From Nocardia asteroides (lineage in GTDB: Bacteria > Actinomycetota > Actinomycetes > Mycobacteriales > Mycobacteriaceae), in contig NZ_LR134352.1 in assembly GCF_900637185.1 (NCBI RefSeq), positions 4,144,001 through 4,208,000 on the forward strand: 64,000 nucleotides of DNA, in the 5' to 3' direction. This document shows, one piece after another, positions 9,343-17,752 of the stretch. How positions within the stretch are numbered: position 1 is the first letter of the stretch; each line of letters opens with the position of its first letter. A program made the position numbers and the translations under genes. The notes below the pieces were generated by a model that did not search any database, had not been told where the DNA came from, and saw nothing but the letters and a program-made list of their open reading frames with translations.

Positions 9343-9435
9343 ATCCGAGGCCGGATTTGCCGTTCCGGCAAGGAATCTGGCGTCGGGCACGGTGTGGTGG
9401 CGATACTCGGGCCCTTGCTTCGAGGAGGCCGATCC

Positions 9436-10797
9436 ATGCTGGACAACCCCACCCGCGCCCGCGGCACCGTGCGACCCTGGACAGTGCTGGCGGTGTGCTC
9501 ACTGAGCCTGTTCGTCGTCGGTCTCGACGCGACCATCGTCACCGTCGCCCTGCCGTCGATCGGGGCCGGGCTGGCGGTCGGTACCCAGGGCCTGGAGTGG
9601 ATCGTCGACGCCTACACTCTGGCGCTGGCGAGCTTCCTGATCACCTCCGGCGCCCTGGCCGACCGGTTCGGGCGCCGTCGCGTGTTCCGGCTCGGGCTGG
9701 TCGTTTTCGGTGCCGCGTCGGCGGCGTGCGCGGTCGCGCCGACCGTCGAGGTGCTGATCGCCGCCCGGGTGGTGCAGGGCGTCGGCGGCTCGATGCTCAG
9801 CCCTGTCGCACTGGCGATCGTGGTCGCCGCGATCACCGACGCGCGGCAGCGGGCACGGGCGATCGGTGTGTGGGCGGCGGTGTTCGGGTTGAGCATGGCG
9901 GTCGGGCCCACGCTCGGCGGCGCACTCGTGGACGGGCTGGGCTGGCGGTCGGTGTTCTGGGTGGCGGTGCCGGTGGTGATCGTCGCGCTAGGGCTGACCT
10001 GGGTGGTGGTGCCGGAATCGCGGGGCAGGCAGCGCCGGATCGACCTGGCCGGGCAGGCACTGTTGGTCGTGGTGGTCGGTGGGGTGATCGCGGTGCTGAT
10101 CGAGGGCCAGCGGATCGGGTGGACCGCGCCCGCCGCGATCGCGGGCTGCCTCGGCATCGTCGGCGCCGCCGCGGCGTTCGTGTGGGTCGAGCGTCGCACG
10201 GCCGAACCGCTGATGGATCCGCGGCTGTTCCGGCGGCCGCCGTTCACCGCGGCGGTGCTCGGCGCGGTCGTCGTGTTCGTCGCCCTCACCACCACGCTGC
10301 TACTGAGCACCTGGCACCTGCAGCACGAGCGAGGACTGAGCGCGGTCGCGGCGGGCGCGTTCACGTTGCCGCTGGCCATCGCGGCGACGGTGTGCGCGCC
10401 GCTGTCGGGCATCCTGGTCGGTCGCCTCGGCGCGCGACCACCGTTGCTGCTGGCCGGTGGGTTCCTCACCGCCGGGGGACTGGTCCTCACCGTCAGCGGT
10501 GGGAGCAGTGCCGCCCTGCTGATCGCGTTCGCGCTCATCGGCATCGGTTTCGGATTCGCCAACGCCCCGATCACCACGACCGCTGTCAGCGGACTGCCCG
10601 CCGAACGCGCGGGTGTCGCCGGCGGAATCGCCTCGACCGCCCGGCAGGTGGGCGCGGCGGTCGGCATCGCGGCCGCGGGCGCCCTCATCGCCGCAGGCGA
10701 CCCGGTCGCCACGGGCCGGATCGGGTGGGCACTCGTCGCGCTGTGTGGGGTGCTGGTGCTCGGACTCGCCCGGTTCGCACCGGCTGAAACGCCTTGA
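9436..10797 (+). CDS. DHA2-family (EmrB/QacA-type) MFS drug exporter
   Basis: 453 residues, almost entirely hydrophobic, with about 14 predicted membrane segments. Motif A after helix 2 is seen as GALADRFGRRR, and helix 1 begins CSLSLFVVGLDATIVTVALP, with the Asp common in proton-coupled drug/H+ antiporters of the DHA2 family. The start at 9436 follows GAGGAGG; the upstream in-frame start at 9394 would add a non-conserved Gly/Arg-rich tail. It lies 93 bp after an ABC-F gene, so a joint resistance role (ribosome protection plus export) is plausible. The substrate cannot be told from sequence. Confidence 0.85.
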   Translation: MLDNPTRARGTVRPWTVLAVCSLSLFVVGLDATIVTVALPSIGAGLAVGTQGLEWIVDAYTLALASFLITSGALADRFGRRRVFRLGLVVFGAASAACAVAPTVEVLIAARVVQGVGGSMLSPVALAIVVAAITDARQRARAIGVWAAVFGLSMAVGPTLGGALVDGLGWRSVFWVAVPVVIVALGLTWVVVPESRGRQRRIDLAGQALLVVVVGGVIAVLIEGQRIGWTAPAAIAGCLGIVGAAAAFVWVERRTAEPLMDPRLFRRPPFTAAVLGAVVVFVALTTTLLLSTWHLQHERGLSAVAAGAFTLPLAIAATVCAPLSGILVGRLGARPPLLLAGGFLTAGGLVLTVSGGSSAALLIAFALIGIGFGFANAPITTTAVSGLPAERAGVAGGIASTARQVGAAVGIAAAGALIAAGDPVATGRIGWALVALCGVLVLGLARFAPAETP

Positions 10798-10904
10798 CCT
10801 GCGGAAGTAGGTGGCGCGAAAAAGATTCCGGGCGCGGCGATGAGTTCGTGCGGCGGGCACCGTCTCAATCAGTGCTACCTGTAGCCGAGATCCGGGAGAG
10901 TCGA

Positions 10905-11732
10905 ATGACCGCCAGTTCCGCCGTCACCACCGGCACCCTCGTGGTGCCCGATGCCCGCCTGTACTACGAGGTCCGCGGGGCGGGACCACTGGTGGTGCTG
11001 GTCGGCGCGCCCATGAACGCCGCGGCGTTCGCGCCGCTGGCCGAGCAGCTCGCCACCACCAACACCGTCCTCACCACCGATCCGCGCGGGCATTTCGCCA
11101 GCCCCCTCAACGACCCGCACCAGGACTCGACGGTGCCCGCCCGCGCCGACGACCTGGCCCGGCTGATCGATCACCTCGACGCGGGCCCCGCCGTGGTGTT
11201 CGGTTCCAGCGGCGGCGCGGTCAGCGCCCTCGCCCTCGCCCAGACCAGCCCCGACCTGGTCACCACCGTCGTCGCGCATGAGCCGCCGCTGCGCGACCTG
11301 CTGCCCGACGCCGACGCGCAGCGCACGCTCACCGAGGACCTCATCGCCACCTACGACGGCGGCGACGCACTCGGCGCCTGGCGCAAATTCTTCGCCCAGG
11401 CCGCCATCGACATCCCCGAACCCGTGCTCGCGCAGATGTTCGGCGGCGACCGCGATCCACAGCAGGTCGACAGCGAACGCCGCTGGTTCGACCACGAACT
11501 GCGCGCCACCACCGCCTGGATTCCCGACCCGGTGCTGCTGCGTGCCGTACCCACCCGCGTCATCATCGGGATCGGCGCCGACTCGACCGGTCAACTGTGT
11601 GACCGCACTTCGCGCGCCCTGGGCGCCGTCCTCGGCGTCGAGCCGGTGCTGTTCCCCGGCGACCACACCGGATTCGTCGGCGCCCCGGCCGCGTTCGCCG
11701 CCCGTCTGCAGGAAGTCCTCGACGCGCCGTGA
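10905..11732 (+). CDS. Alpha/beta hydrolase
   Basis: 275 residues with the alpha/beta hydrolase fold. The nucleophile elbow is FGSSGGA, a G-x-S-x-G match. A probable acid is in IGIGADS, and the catalytic His in PGDHTGF near the C-terminus. The oxyanion region LVGAPMN replaces the more common HGxP. Related actinobacterial proteins are uncharacterised esterases, haloperoxidase-like or epoxide-hydrolase-like enzymes. The start at 10905 follows GGGAGAG; the longer frame from 10794 lacks support. Its 3' end converges on the WYL regulator with only 7 bp between stops. Confidence 0.78.
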   Translation: MTASSAVTTGTLVVPDARLYYEVRGAGPLVVLVGAPMNAAAFAPLAEQLATTNTVLTTDPRGHFASPLNDPHQDSTVPARADDLARLIDHLDAGPAVVFGSSGGAVSALALAQTSPDLVTTVVAHEPPLRDLLPDADAQRTLTEDLIATYDGGDALGAWRKFFAQAAIDIPEPVLAQMFGGDRDPQQVDSERRWFDHELRATTAWIPDPVLLRAVPTRVIIGIGADSTGQLCDRTSRALGAVLGVEPVLFPGDHTGFVGAPAAFAARLQEVLDAP

Positions 11733-11739
11733 CCGCGGC

Positions 11740-12729
11740 TCAGCGCGAATCCCGGTGCGGCCGATGCGCGTCGGCATCGGGTGCCACCGCGTCGTGACAG
11801 CGGCGGCTCAGCCGGCGCAGGGCGTCGAGCAGTTCCGGCGGCCCGCCGACGGTGAAGTCGACATCGAGCCCGGTGATCATCCACGCCAGCGACGCGGGGG
11901 AGTCGGCGCCCAGATGCAGCACAGAGGTGGAGGCGTCGACGGACTCGAGCACGCCGGTGCCCGGCCAGATCCGTTCGGCCAGCTCGGCGGCCGAGCCGTG
12001 CAGCGTCACCGCGGTACGCCACGGCCACGAGCTCACCGACAACCGGCGCGACAGATAGGTGGCCGCGTCACCGTCGGGAACCGGGCGCGGCGTGAATCGG
12101 GGACCTGTCGGGGTTCGGGGTTCGAGCCGGTCCACCCGAAACGAACGCCACTGCCCCCGGTCGACATCCCACGCCACCAGATACCAGTGCCTGCTCGAAT
12201 TGACCAGCGAATCGGGCTCGGTGTCACGACGGCTGACCCGTCCGGCGTGATCGGTGTAGTCGAACCGCAGGCGCTCGTGGCGGCGGCAGGCCTCCGCGAT
12301 CGCCAGCAGCGTCTCCGCCCGCACCCGTGGCGCCTCGGCGGCCACCCGCACCATCGACTGCTGCAGAGTGGTCAGCCGGTGCCGCAACCGCGACGGCAGT
12401 ACCTGTTCCAGTTTCAGCAGCGCCCGTAGCGACGCGTCCTCGATCCCGGCGACCGTGCCGCCGGAGGTGGTCCGCAGACCGACCGCGACCGCCACGGCCT
12501 CCTCGTCGTCGAGCAGCAGCGGCGGCATCGACGCACCCGCGCCGAGCCGGTAGCCCGCCGTCCCCTGCACTGCCTGCACCGGATAGCCCAGCCCACGCAA
12601 TCGTTCGACATCGCGGCGCACCGTGCGCACGGTGACCGCGAGCTCGCCGGCGAGCTCGGTTCCCGACCACGCGCGCCGCGTCTGCAGCAGGGACAGCAGA
12701 CGCAGCAGACGAGCCGACGTTTCCGACAT
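11740..12729 (-). CDS. WYL-domain transcriptional regulator (YafY/DeoR-type HTH)
   Basis: 329 residues. Residues about 5-60 form a winged HTH of the HTH_11 type (LLSLLQTRRAWSGTELA, then TVRTVRRDVERLRGLGYPV). The middle and C-terminal regions hold a WYL domain (RRDTEPDSLVNSSRHWYLVAWD) and a WCX-type tail. WYL domains bind small molecules or nucleic acid ends and switch the HTH. In actinobacteria this architecture is commonly found divergent from small catabolic or detoxification genes. Here it is divergent from an epoxide hydrolase across a 62-bp gap with an imperfect inverted repeat, so that gene is the likely target. The ATG directly follows GGAGAG. Confidence 0.87.
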   Translation of the reverse strand: MSETSARLLRLLSLLQTRRAWSGTELAGELAVTVRTVRRDVERLRGLGYPVQAVQGTAGYRLGAGASMPPLLLDDEEAVAVAVGLRTTSGGTVAGIEDASLRALLKLEQVLPSRLRHRLTTLQQSMVRVAAEAPRVRAETLLAIAEACRRHERLRFDYTDHAGRVSRRDTEPDSLVNSSRHWYLVAWDVDRGQWRSFRVDRLEPRTPTGPRFTPRPVPDGDAATYLSRRLSVSSWPWRTAVTLHGSAAELAERIWPGTGVLESVDASTSVLHLGADSPASLAWMITGLDVDFTVGGPPELLDALRRLSRRCHDAVAPDADAHRPHRDSR

Positions 12730-12749
12730 CTCTCCACTCTGCCCTGCAC

Positions 12750-12784
12750 TTAGGACATTCTCCGACCTAACCGGTTCCTAGCGT
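12750..12784 (+). promoter_or_regulatory. Operator-like inverted repeat and -10 box upstream of the epoxide hydrolase
   Basis: TTAGG at 12750-12754 and CCTAA at 12766-12770 form an inverted repeat between divergent genes. A -10 box TAGCGT at 12779-12784 ends 7 nt before the ATG at 12792, so the hydrolase mRNA is probably leaderless. The repeat sits in the -35 zone, where the adjacent WYL regulator could act. Confidence 0.5.
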
Positions 12785-12791
12785 TGTCGCC

Positions 12792-13928
12792 ATGAACGAC
12801 ATCCACCCCTTCCGGATCGACATCCCCCAGGCCGACCTCGACGATCTGCACGACCGCCTGGCCCGCACCCGCTGGGCCGACGACCTGCCCGGCACCGGCT
12901 GGACCTACGGCCTGCCCACCGCCTATCTGCGCGACCTCGCCGAGTATTGGCGCACCGGATTCGACTGGCGGACGGCCGAATCGGCCCGCAACGCCCGGCC
13001 CCAGTTCCACACCGAGATCGACGGTCAGCGTTTGCACTTCACCCATGTCCGCTCACCCGAACCCGACGCGCTGCCGCTGGTCCTCGTGCACGGCTGGCCG
13101 TTCACCGACTTCGGCGCGACGATCGGGCCGCTCACCGATCCGCGCGCCCACGGCGGCGATCCCCGCGACGCCTTCGACGTGGTCGTCCCGTCGCTGCCCG
13201 GCTTCGGCTTCTCCGGCCCCACCCGGGCACCCGGCCAGGCCACGACCGAGCACGCCGCCGCGCTGATCGCCCAGCTCATGCACTCCCTCGGCTATTCCCG
13301 GTACGGCGCGCAGGGCGGCGACGCGGGTTCGTTCATCGCCCCGCAACTGGGTCGCATCGACACCGCCCGGGTCGCCGGGGTCCACCTCAACGCCGCCATC
13401 ACCATTCCCGCCTGGGACGACGACGGCGCAGGCTACTCCGCCCAGGACCAGGAAAAGCTGGCCGCACTGCAGGACTGGAGCAGCGCCGACACCGCCGCCT
13501 ACGCGAGCGTGCACAGCACCCGACCGCAGACCCTGGCCCACGCCGTCACCGATTCACCCGCCGGTCTGCTCGCCTGGATCGTCGACGTCGTCAACACCTA
13601 CAAGGACCCCGCCGCCGCACTACCCGAGGACTCGCTCGACCGCGACGCCATGCTCGCCGAGATCGCGATCCTGTGGTTCACCCGCACCGCGGGATCCTCG
13701 ATGCGGCTGTACAAGGAATCCCAGCAGTGGGGTGCGGAGCTGACCGGTTCCGGTGTCCCGACCGGCATCGCCGTGTTCCCCGGCGACCGCACCATCCGCG
13801 GGATCGCCGAGAAACAGAACCACCTCGTGCGCTGGACCGAATTCGACCGCGGCGGTCATTTCGCGGCGATGGAGACCCCCGACCTGCTCGTCGGCGACAT
13901 CCGGGAGTTCTTCCGGCCACTGCGCTGA
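12792..13928 (+). CDS. Epoxide hydrolase (EHN-domain, microsomal type)
   Basis: 378 residues. It opens with the EHN lid domain ([19 protein letters not shown]) of microsomal-type epoxide hydrolases, followed by an alpha/beta hydrolase domain. The HGWP oxyanion motif is present, the nucleophile Asp lies in QGGDAGS, and the catalytic His is in RGGHFAAME. These enzymes add water to epoxides through an ester on the Asp. It is a clear paralogue of the protein at 15992-17080; both share the N-terminal and His blocks almost exactly. It is divergent from a WYL regulator. The natural substrate is unknown. Confidence 0.9.
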   Translation: MNDIHPFRIDIPQADLDDLHDRLARTRWADDLPGTGWTYGLPTAYLRDLAEYWRTGFDWRTAESARNARPQFHTEIDGQRLHFTHVRSPEPDALPLVLVHGWPFTDFGATIGPLTDPRAHGGDPRDAFDVVVPSLPGFGFSGPTRAPGQATTEHAAALIAQLMHSLGYSRYGAQGGDAGSFIAPQLGRIDTARVAGVHLNAAITIPAWDDDGAGYSAQDQEKLAALQDWSSADTAAYASVHSTRPQTLAHAVTDSPAGLLAWIVDVVNTYKDPAAALPEDSLDRDAMLAEIAILWFTRTAGSSMRLYKESQQWGAELTGSGVPTGIAVFPGDRTIRGIAEKQNHLVRWTEFDRGGHFAAMETPDLLVGDIREFFRPLR

Positions 13929-13965
13929 CGCCCGGGCCCGGTCACGGGGTCTAGCGTGGCCGGTT

Positions 13966-14967
13966 CTACGCGTCGACGAAGACGGCGCCGACCTCGGACA
14001 TCCGCTGTGCGGCATACTCCGGATCGATCAGCGACTCCGGCGTGTAGGTTCCCGCGGCGACCGGCTCGCCACGCAGACCCAGCAGCCGCTCGGCGCCCAG
14101 CGCGATACCGAGGGCGGTGAGGGGTCGCTGACCCGCGGGATGGACCAGGTAGCGGCTCCGGCGCAGCGGTGACCCGTCCGCGCCGGAGCCGGTCAGGTCG
14201 ATGCGGATCTCCATCGACGCCGCCTCCCCGCGTCGCCGGCCGGGCGATTCGCCGACCGCCAGATCGACGCGGACCTGCGGCGCGCCGGTGGCCAACGCGA
14301 GACTCGGCACGTCGAGAATCGGTACGGCCTGCCCGGCCAGTGCGGTCCCGTCGACAGCGCGGACCTCGGCGAGCGCGTCTTCGGCCGCCAGCCAGGTGAA
14401 CACTCCGTCGCGGCGCACCAGACCCGCCGAGGTCACCGTCGTCCACCGTTCGAGATCGGCGATTCCGGCCGGCCCACCGGCGTCGGTCTCGTCCAGGATC
14501 GCGCCGAGTGTCACGCTGTCGACCCGATCGAACTCGCGCGCGGTAGCCAGCGCGGCGAGGGTGGCGAGGCCGGCGAGGAAATGGCTGGCCACCAGAATCG
14601 GTGCGGCACCGGCGCGCTGGGCGCCCGCGACGAGCTCGGGCCCGATGTCGAACAGGCCGCTGGAGATGCTCAGATACGGCACCGCGTGATCCTGCGCGTA
14701 GGTGAGCCCCTGGTGACGGTGGTCCCAGAGTGTGGCGATCACCGCGGCGAAGCTCGCCCCGGCGGGGAGTCCGAGGTCGCGGCGGCTCAGGTCGATGGTG
14801 ACCGCGTCGGCGGCGCCGAGCGCGTCGGCCACGCGCCGGGCCCGGTCGAGGTCGCGGCCCGCGATCGTCAGCGGCAATTCCGGATACCAGCGTCGCAGCA
14901 GGGCCGCGGTATCGGACCCGGCTTGGCCGGAGCCACCCAGGATCAGTACGGAGGGTGCGTTCGTCAT
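13966..14967 (-). CDS. Saccharopine dehydrogenase-like NAD(P)-binding protein
   Basis: 333 residues with an N-terminal Rossmann motif (VLILGGSGQAGSDTAALL) and an AGRDLDRARR stretch after beta 2 that suits NADP. This is the saccharopine-dehydrogenase-like / trans-acting enoyl reductase superfamily; members act on varied carbonyl substrates, so a lysine-pathway role should not be assumed. The start follows AAGGGGA. The gene is divergent from a TetR regulator, with tandem and inverted repeats between them, and is probably that regulator's target. The 3' end converges on the epoxide hydrolase gene 37 bp away. Confidence 0.72.
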   Translation of the reverse strand: MTNAPSVLILGGSGQAGSDTAALLRRWYPELPLTIAGRDLDRARRVADALGAADAVTIDLSRRDLGLPAGASFAAVIATLWDHRHQGLTYAQDHAVPYLSISSGLFDIGPELVAGAQRAGAAPILVASHFLAGLATLAALATAREFDRVDSVTLGAILDETDAGGPAGIADLERWTTVTSAGLVRRDGVFTWLAAEDALAEVRAVDGTALAGQAVPILDVPSLALATGAPQVRVDLAVGESPGRRRGEAASMEIRIDLTGSGADGSPLRRSRYLVHPAGQRPLTALGIALGAERLLGLRGEPVAAGTYTPESLIDPEYAAQRMSEVGAVFVDA

Positions 14968-14989
14968 GCGTCATTCCCCTTCGACAACA

Positions 14990-15025
14990 AGCTACATTTT
15001 GTAACCTACCTTTTGTAGCTAAACT
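14990..15025. promoter_or_regulatory. TetR operator and leaderless promoter
   Basis: Inverted repeat AGCTACA (14990-14996) / TGTAGCT (15014-15020) that also contains two direct repeats TACATTTTGTA (14993) and TACCTTTTGTA (15007), 14 bp apart. A -10 box TAAACT at 15020-15025 ends 6 nt before the tetR ATG at 15032. The repeats cover the promoter, consistent with autorepression and control of the divergent reductase gene. Confidence 0.68.
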
Positions 15026-15031
15026 GACGAC

Positions 15032-15631
15032 ATGACGCAAGGGAGGACGGCGCCGGCCCGCATGAGCAAAGCGGCGCGGCGCGAACAACTGCTCGACACC
15101 GCGCTGGCCGTGGTCGGTGACCGCGGTTCCGACGGGCTCACCCTCGTCACCCTCGCCGAGGCGGCCGGTGTGAGCAGGCCGATCGTCTACGACCACTTCG
15201 GCACCCGCCCCGACCTGCTGCTGGCCCTGTACCGCCGCCTCGACGAAAGGCACCGCTTGGCCACCGAAGAAGCCGTCGCGGCGGCCGCGCCGAACGCCAC
15301 CGAGATCGCGCGGGTGCTCAGCGGCGCCTACTTCGCCTGCGCCACGGACATGCCCGAACTCGAGGCGATCTCGGCGGCCCTCAAGGGCAACCCGGACGCC
15401 CAGGCCGTCCAGCACGCCATGCTCGACAGCTACCGCGACTGGATGGCCATCGCCCTGCGGCCGTACTCGGCACTCACCGAGGAGAGCCTGCGCGTGCGCT
15501 GCGTCGCCGTCCTCGGCGCCGCGGAAACCCTGGGCGCCGAACTGAATCGGGGCACCATCGGCGCGGCCGAGGCGGTCGACGCCCTCGCCGATCTCATCGT
15601 CGGCAGCATCGGCACGCGGTCGCGCGGATGA
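15032..15631 (+). CDS. TetR family transcriptional regulator
   Basis: 199 residues. The N-terminal HTH is typical (LDTALAVVGDRGSDGLTLVT, then LAEAAGVSRPIVYDHFGTRP), followed by an all-helical ligand-binding domain with little conservation. It has no Shine-Dalgarno sequence and starts 6 nt after a -10 box. The intergenic repeats directly upstream suggest it represses itself and the divergent saccharopine-dehydrogenase-like gene. The ligand is unknown. The next small gene follows 27 bp downstream with its own -10 box. Confidence 0.88.
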   Translation: MTQGRTAPARMSKAARREQLLDTALAVVGDRGSDGLTLVTLAEAAGVSRPIVYDHFGTRPDLLLALYRRLDERHRLATEEAVAAAAPNATEIARVLSGAYFACATDMPELEAISAALKGNPDAQAVQHAMLDSYRDWMAIALRPYSALTEESLRVRCVAVLGAAETLGAELNRGTIGAAEAVDALADLIVGSIGTRSRG

Positions 15632-15645
15632 CCGGGGAAACTCGG

Positions 15646-15651
15646 TAGGAT
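15646..15651 (+). promoter_or_regulatory. -10 box (TAGGAT) for the small gene at 15659
   Basis: TAGGAT ends 7 nt before the GTG at 15659. No ribosome binding site lies between, so the transcript is probably leaderless. This supports the reality of the small gene. Confidence 0.5.
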
Positions 15652-15658
15652 TCGGCGG

Positions 15659-15991
15659 GTGCCCGAGATCTCCGACATCGCGCGACTGTTCGACCGGCGA
15701 CCGAAACAGATGGGTTCGCCCGCGGGCCCGGTGCTCTGGAACGCGCTGCGCGACAGCGTGTGTGCGCACACACCGGCGGAGACCGCGTCCGAGTTCGCCA
15801 CCCTGCTGCGGGCCGAGTTCACGCGGCTGACCGGGGTGGATCTCGACGATCCCGCCGCGATCGCCGAGCCGGAAATCATCGACGGCACACCGGTGGCGGT
15901 GGACCTGCCGACCTGGCGCACCATCCTGCTGCCGCTGCTGATCGTGCGCGCCCGCCAGCTCTACGGTGAACTGCCCACCGAGCGCCCCTGA
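15659..15991 (+). CDS. Small conserved-looking protein of unknown function
   Basis: 110 residues, not recognised. It is soluble and mostly helical by composition, with no signal peptide, Cys pairs or clear motif. The middle reads LLRAEFTRLTGVDLDDPAAI and the C-terminus LLIVRARQLYGELP. A leaderless-type -10 box stands exactly in front of the GTG, and codon third positions are strongly GC-rich as in neighbouring real genes. Both support expression. Its stop abuts the stop of the convergent epoxide hydrolase gene (15991/15992). Function is not assigned. Confidence 0.55.
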   Translation: MPEISDIARLFDRRPKQMGSPAGPVLWNALRDSVCAHTPAETASEFATLLRAEFTRLTGVDLDDPAAIAEPEIIDGTPVAVDLPTWRTILLPLLIVRARQLYGELPTERP

Positions 15992-17080
15992 CTACCGCGG
16001 CTCGATCGCGGTCAGGAAGAACTTCCTGATGTCCTCGGCGAGCAGGTCCGGCACCTCCATCGCTGCGAAGTGGCCACCCCGATCGAACTCCGACCAGTGC
16101 CGGATGTCGTAGAGCCGCTCGGCCAGCGGCCGCACCGATTGGGTGATGTCGCGCGGGAACACCGCGACACCGAGCGGAACCGGGCAAGGGGTGGCGCCGC
16201 GTGTGGTGTCGTGATGCAGCCGGGCCGACGACGCCGCGGTCGCGGTGAACCAGTACAGCGAGATGTCGGTGAGCATCCGGTCGTCGTCGACCGGGGTCTG
16301 CGGATCGGTCCACTGCGCGAACCGTTCCGCGATCCAGGCCAGCTGGCCGACCGGTGAATCGGTCAGCGCGTACCCGATGGTCTGCGGCGTGGTCGCCTGC
16401 AGCGCCTGATACGGCGGACGATTCGCCATCAGGTGCCTGATCTTGTCCAGCCGGGCCTCGTCGGTGGCCGACAGGACGATATCGGCGTCCGGATCCGGCC
16501 GGGTCGGCAGGTAGTTCACGTGCACGCCGACCACCTGCTCGGGCGCCACCGCGCCCAGCGCCTGGGAGATGCCCGACCCGAAGTCGCCGCCTTGAGCGCC
16601 GTAGCGGGTGTAGCCGAGTCGGCGCATGAGTTCGGCCCAGGCGCGGGCGATCCGGACGAGGTCCCAGCCGCGTTCGCGGGTCGGGCCGGAGAATCCGTAG
16701 CCCGGGATGGAGGGGATCACCAGGTGGAAATTCTGCGACAGCGGCTCGACGACGTCGAGGAACTCCAGGAACGAGCCGGGCCAGCCGTGGGTCAGGATCA
16801 GGGCGAGCGCGTCCGGCTTCGCCGACCGCACATGGACGAAGTGGATGTTCTGCCCGTCGATCTCGGTGGTGAAGTGAGCGAGCTCGTTGAGCTTCGCCTC
16901 GTGCGCGCGCCAGTCGTAGCCCGTGCGCCAGTACTCGGCCAGTTCCTTCAACCGGGCCAAGGGGAAGCCGTAGTCGGTTCCGGCGTCGGCGACTTCGTTG
17001 GGCCAGCGGGTGCGGGCGAGACGATCGTGCAGGTCGTCGAGGTCGGCCTGGGGGATGTCGATGTTAAAGGGCTCGATCAT
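15992..17080 (-). CDS. Epoxide hydrolase (EHN-domain, microsomal type), second copy
   Basis: 362 residues with the same architecture as the protein at 12792-13928: EHN domain starting [19 protein letters not shown], oxyanion motif HGWPG, nucleophile Asp in QGGDFGS, catalytic His in [12 protein letters not shown]. Identity in the terminal blocks shows the two are paralogues. The start at 17080 is preferred over an in-frame GTG nine bases upstream because GGAG lies 8 nt before it. The gene is divergent from a MarR regulator with a perfect 16-bp palindrome between them, and is its likely target. The substrate is unknown. Confidence 0.9.
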   Translation of the reverse strand: MIEPFNIDIPQADLDDLHDRLARTRWPNEVADAGTDYGFPLARLKELAEYWRTGYDWRAHEAKLNELAHFTTEIDGQNIHFVHVRSAKPDALALILTHGWPGSFLEFLDVVEPLSQNFHLVIPSIPGYGFSGPTRERGWDLVRIARAWAELMRRLGYTRYGAQGGDFGSGISQALGAVAPEQVVGVHVNYLPTRPDPDADIVLSATDEARLDKIRHLMANRPPYQALQATTPQTIGYALTDSPVGQLAWIAERFAQWTDPQTPVDDDRMLTDISLYWFTATAASSARLHHDTTRGATPCPVPLGVAVFPRDITQSVRPLAERLYDIRHWSEFDRGGHFAAMEVPDLLAEDIRKFFLTAIEPR

Positions 17081-17125
17081 GGGTCTCACTCCGGCGATAT
17101 TCGTTCGGCTAGTAAATGTTGTTAC

Positions 17126-17141
17126 TACAAACGTTTGTAGA
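17126..17141. promoter_or_regulatory. Perfect 16-bp palindromic operator
   Basis: CTACAAACGTTTGTAG is fully self-complementary and lies in the divergent gap between the epoxide hydrolase and marR genes. It shares the half-site CTACAAA with the repeat upstream of the tetR gene at 15032. It is the best candidate binding site for the adjacent MarR protein. Confidence 0.65.
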
Positions 17142-17167
17142 GCAAACGATACACGAAATCATTGGTG

Positions 17168-17188
17168 CTACCAACAGTTCGGTAGACT
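17168..17188 (+). promoter_or_regulatory. marR promoter: short inverted repeat and -10 box
   Basis: CTACC (from 17168) and GGTAG (17181-17185) form a short inverted repeat that runs into the -10 box TAGACT (17183-17188). The box ends 6 nt before the ATG at 17195, giving leaderless geometry. Confidence 0.5.
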
Positions 17189-17194
17189 GCTTCC

Positions 17195-17656
17195 ATGGAC
17201 AACCCCGCGCAGCGGACGAAAACCAGCTGGGAGCAGCTGCCCAGCTGGCTGCTCACCCAGACCGCCCAGCACGCGCACCACCTGGTGTCCGACGGATTCG
17301 CGGCGGCGGGCGCCCGCGGCTACCACTACCGCCTGCTGGCCACCCTGGCGGAGACCGGACCGGCCAGTCAGGCCGAACTGGGCAGGCGCAGCGGCATCCA
17401 CGTCAGTGACATGGTCGCCACGATCAACGAACTGGCCGAGGACGACCTGGTCGAACGCGCTCCCGACCCGGCCGACCGCCGCCGCAACATCATCTCCCTG
17501 ACCAGTGCGGGCACCCGCCAGCTCCGCCGTCTCGAGAAGCAGCTCGCCGACGCGCAGGACGAACTGCTCGCACCGCTCTCACCGGCCCAACGCCGACAGC
17601 TGACCACCTTGCTCACCCGCCTCCTCGACCATCACGACCAGCAGCGGGAGCCCTGA
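17195..17656 (+). CDS. MarR family transcriptional regulator
   Basis: 153 residues. The winged HTH is clear: AELGRRSGIHVSDMVATINEL as the recognition region, followed by the wing VERAPDPADRRRNIISLT with the conserved D-x-R-R basic patch. Flanking helices form the dimer interface. MarR proteins usually sit on palindromes in divergent promoters and release DNA on binding phenolic or oxidised ligands. Here a perfect palindrome lies between it and the epoxide hydrolase. The start has no Shine-Dalgarno site and follows a -10 box by 6 nt, which fixes it. Confidence 0.9.
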   Translation: MDNPAQRTKTSWEQLPSWLLTQTAQHAHHLVSDGFAAAGARGYHYRLLATLAETGPASQAELGRRSGIHVSDMVATINELAEDDLVERAPDPADRRRNIISLTSAGTRQLRRLEKQLADAQDELLAPLSPAQRRQLTTLLTRLLDHHDQQREP

Positions 17657-17752
17657 GACCACGCCCTTCCGGCGCAGTCCCGCCTGTGCGACGATGGAGC
17701 CGGTGGCGACCTCCGCCCCGATCGGGAGCACACACGCAATCGGGTGATCGAT

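Noticed and set aside
13856..15769. 637-residue minus-strand ORF covering the reductase and tetR region
   Set aside because: It overlaps three supported genes in other frames and has a low-complexity Arg-rich translation.
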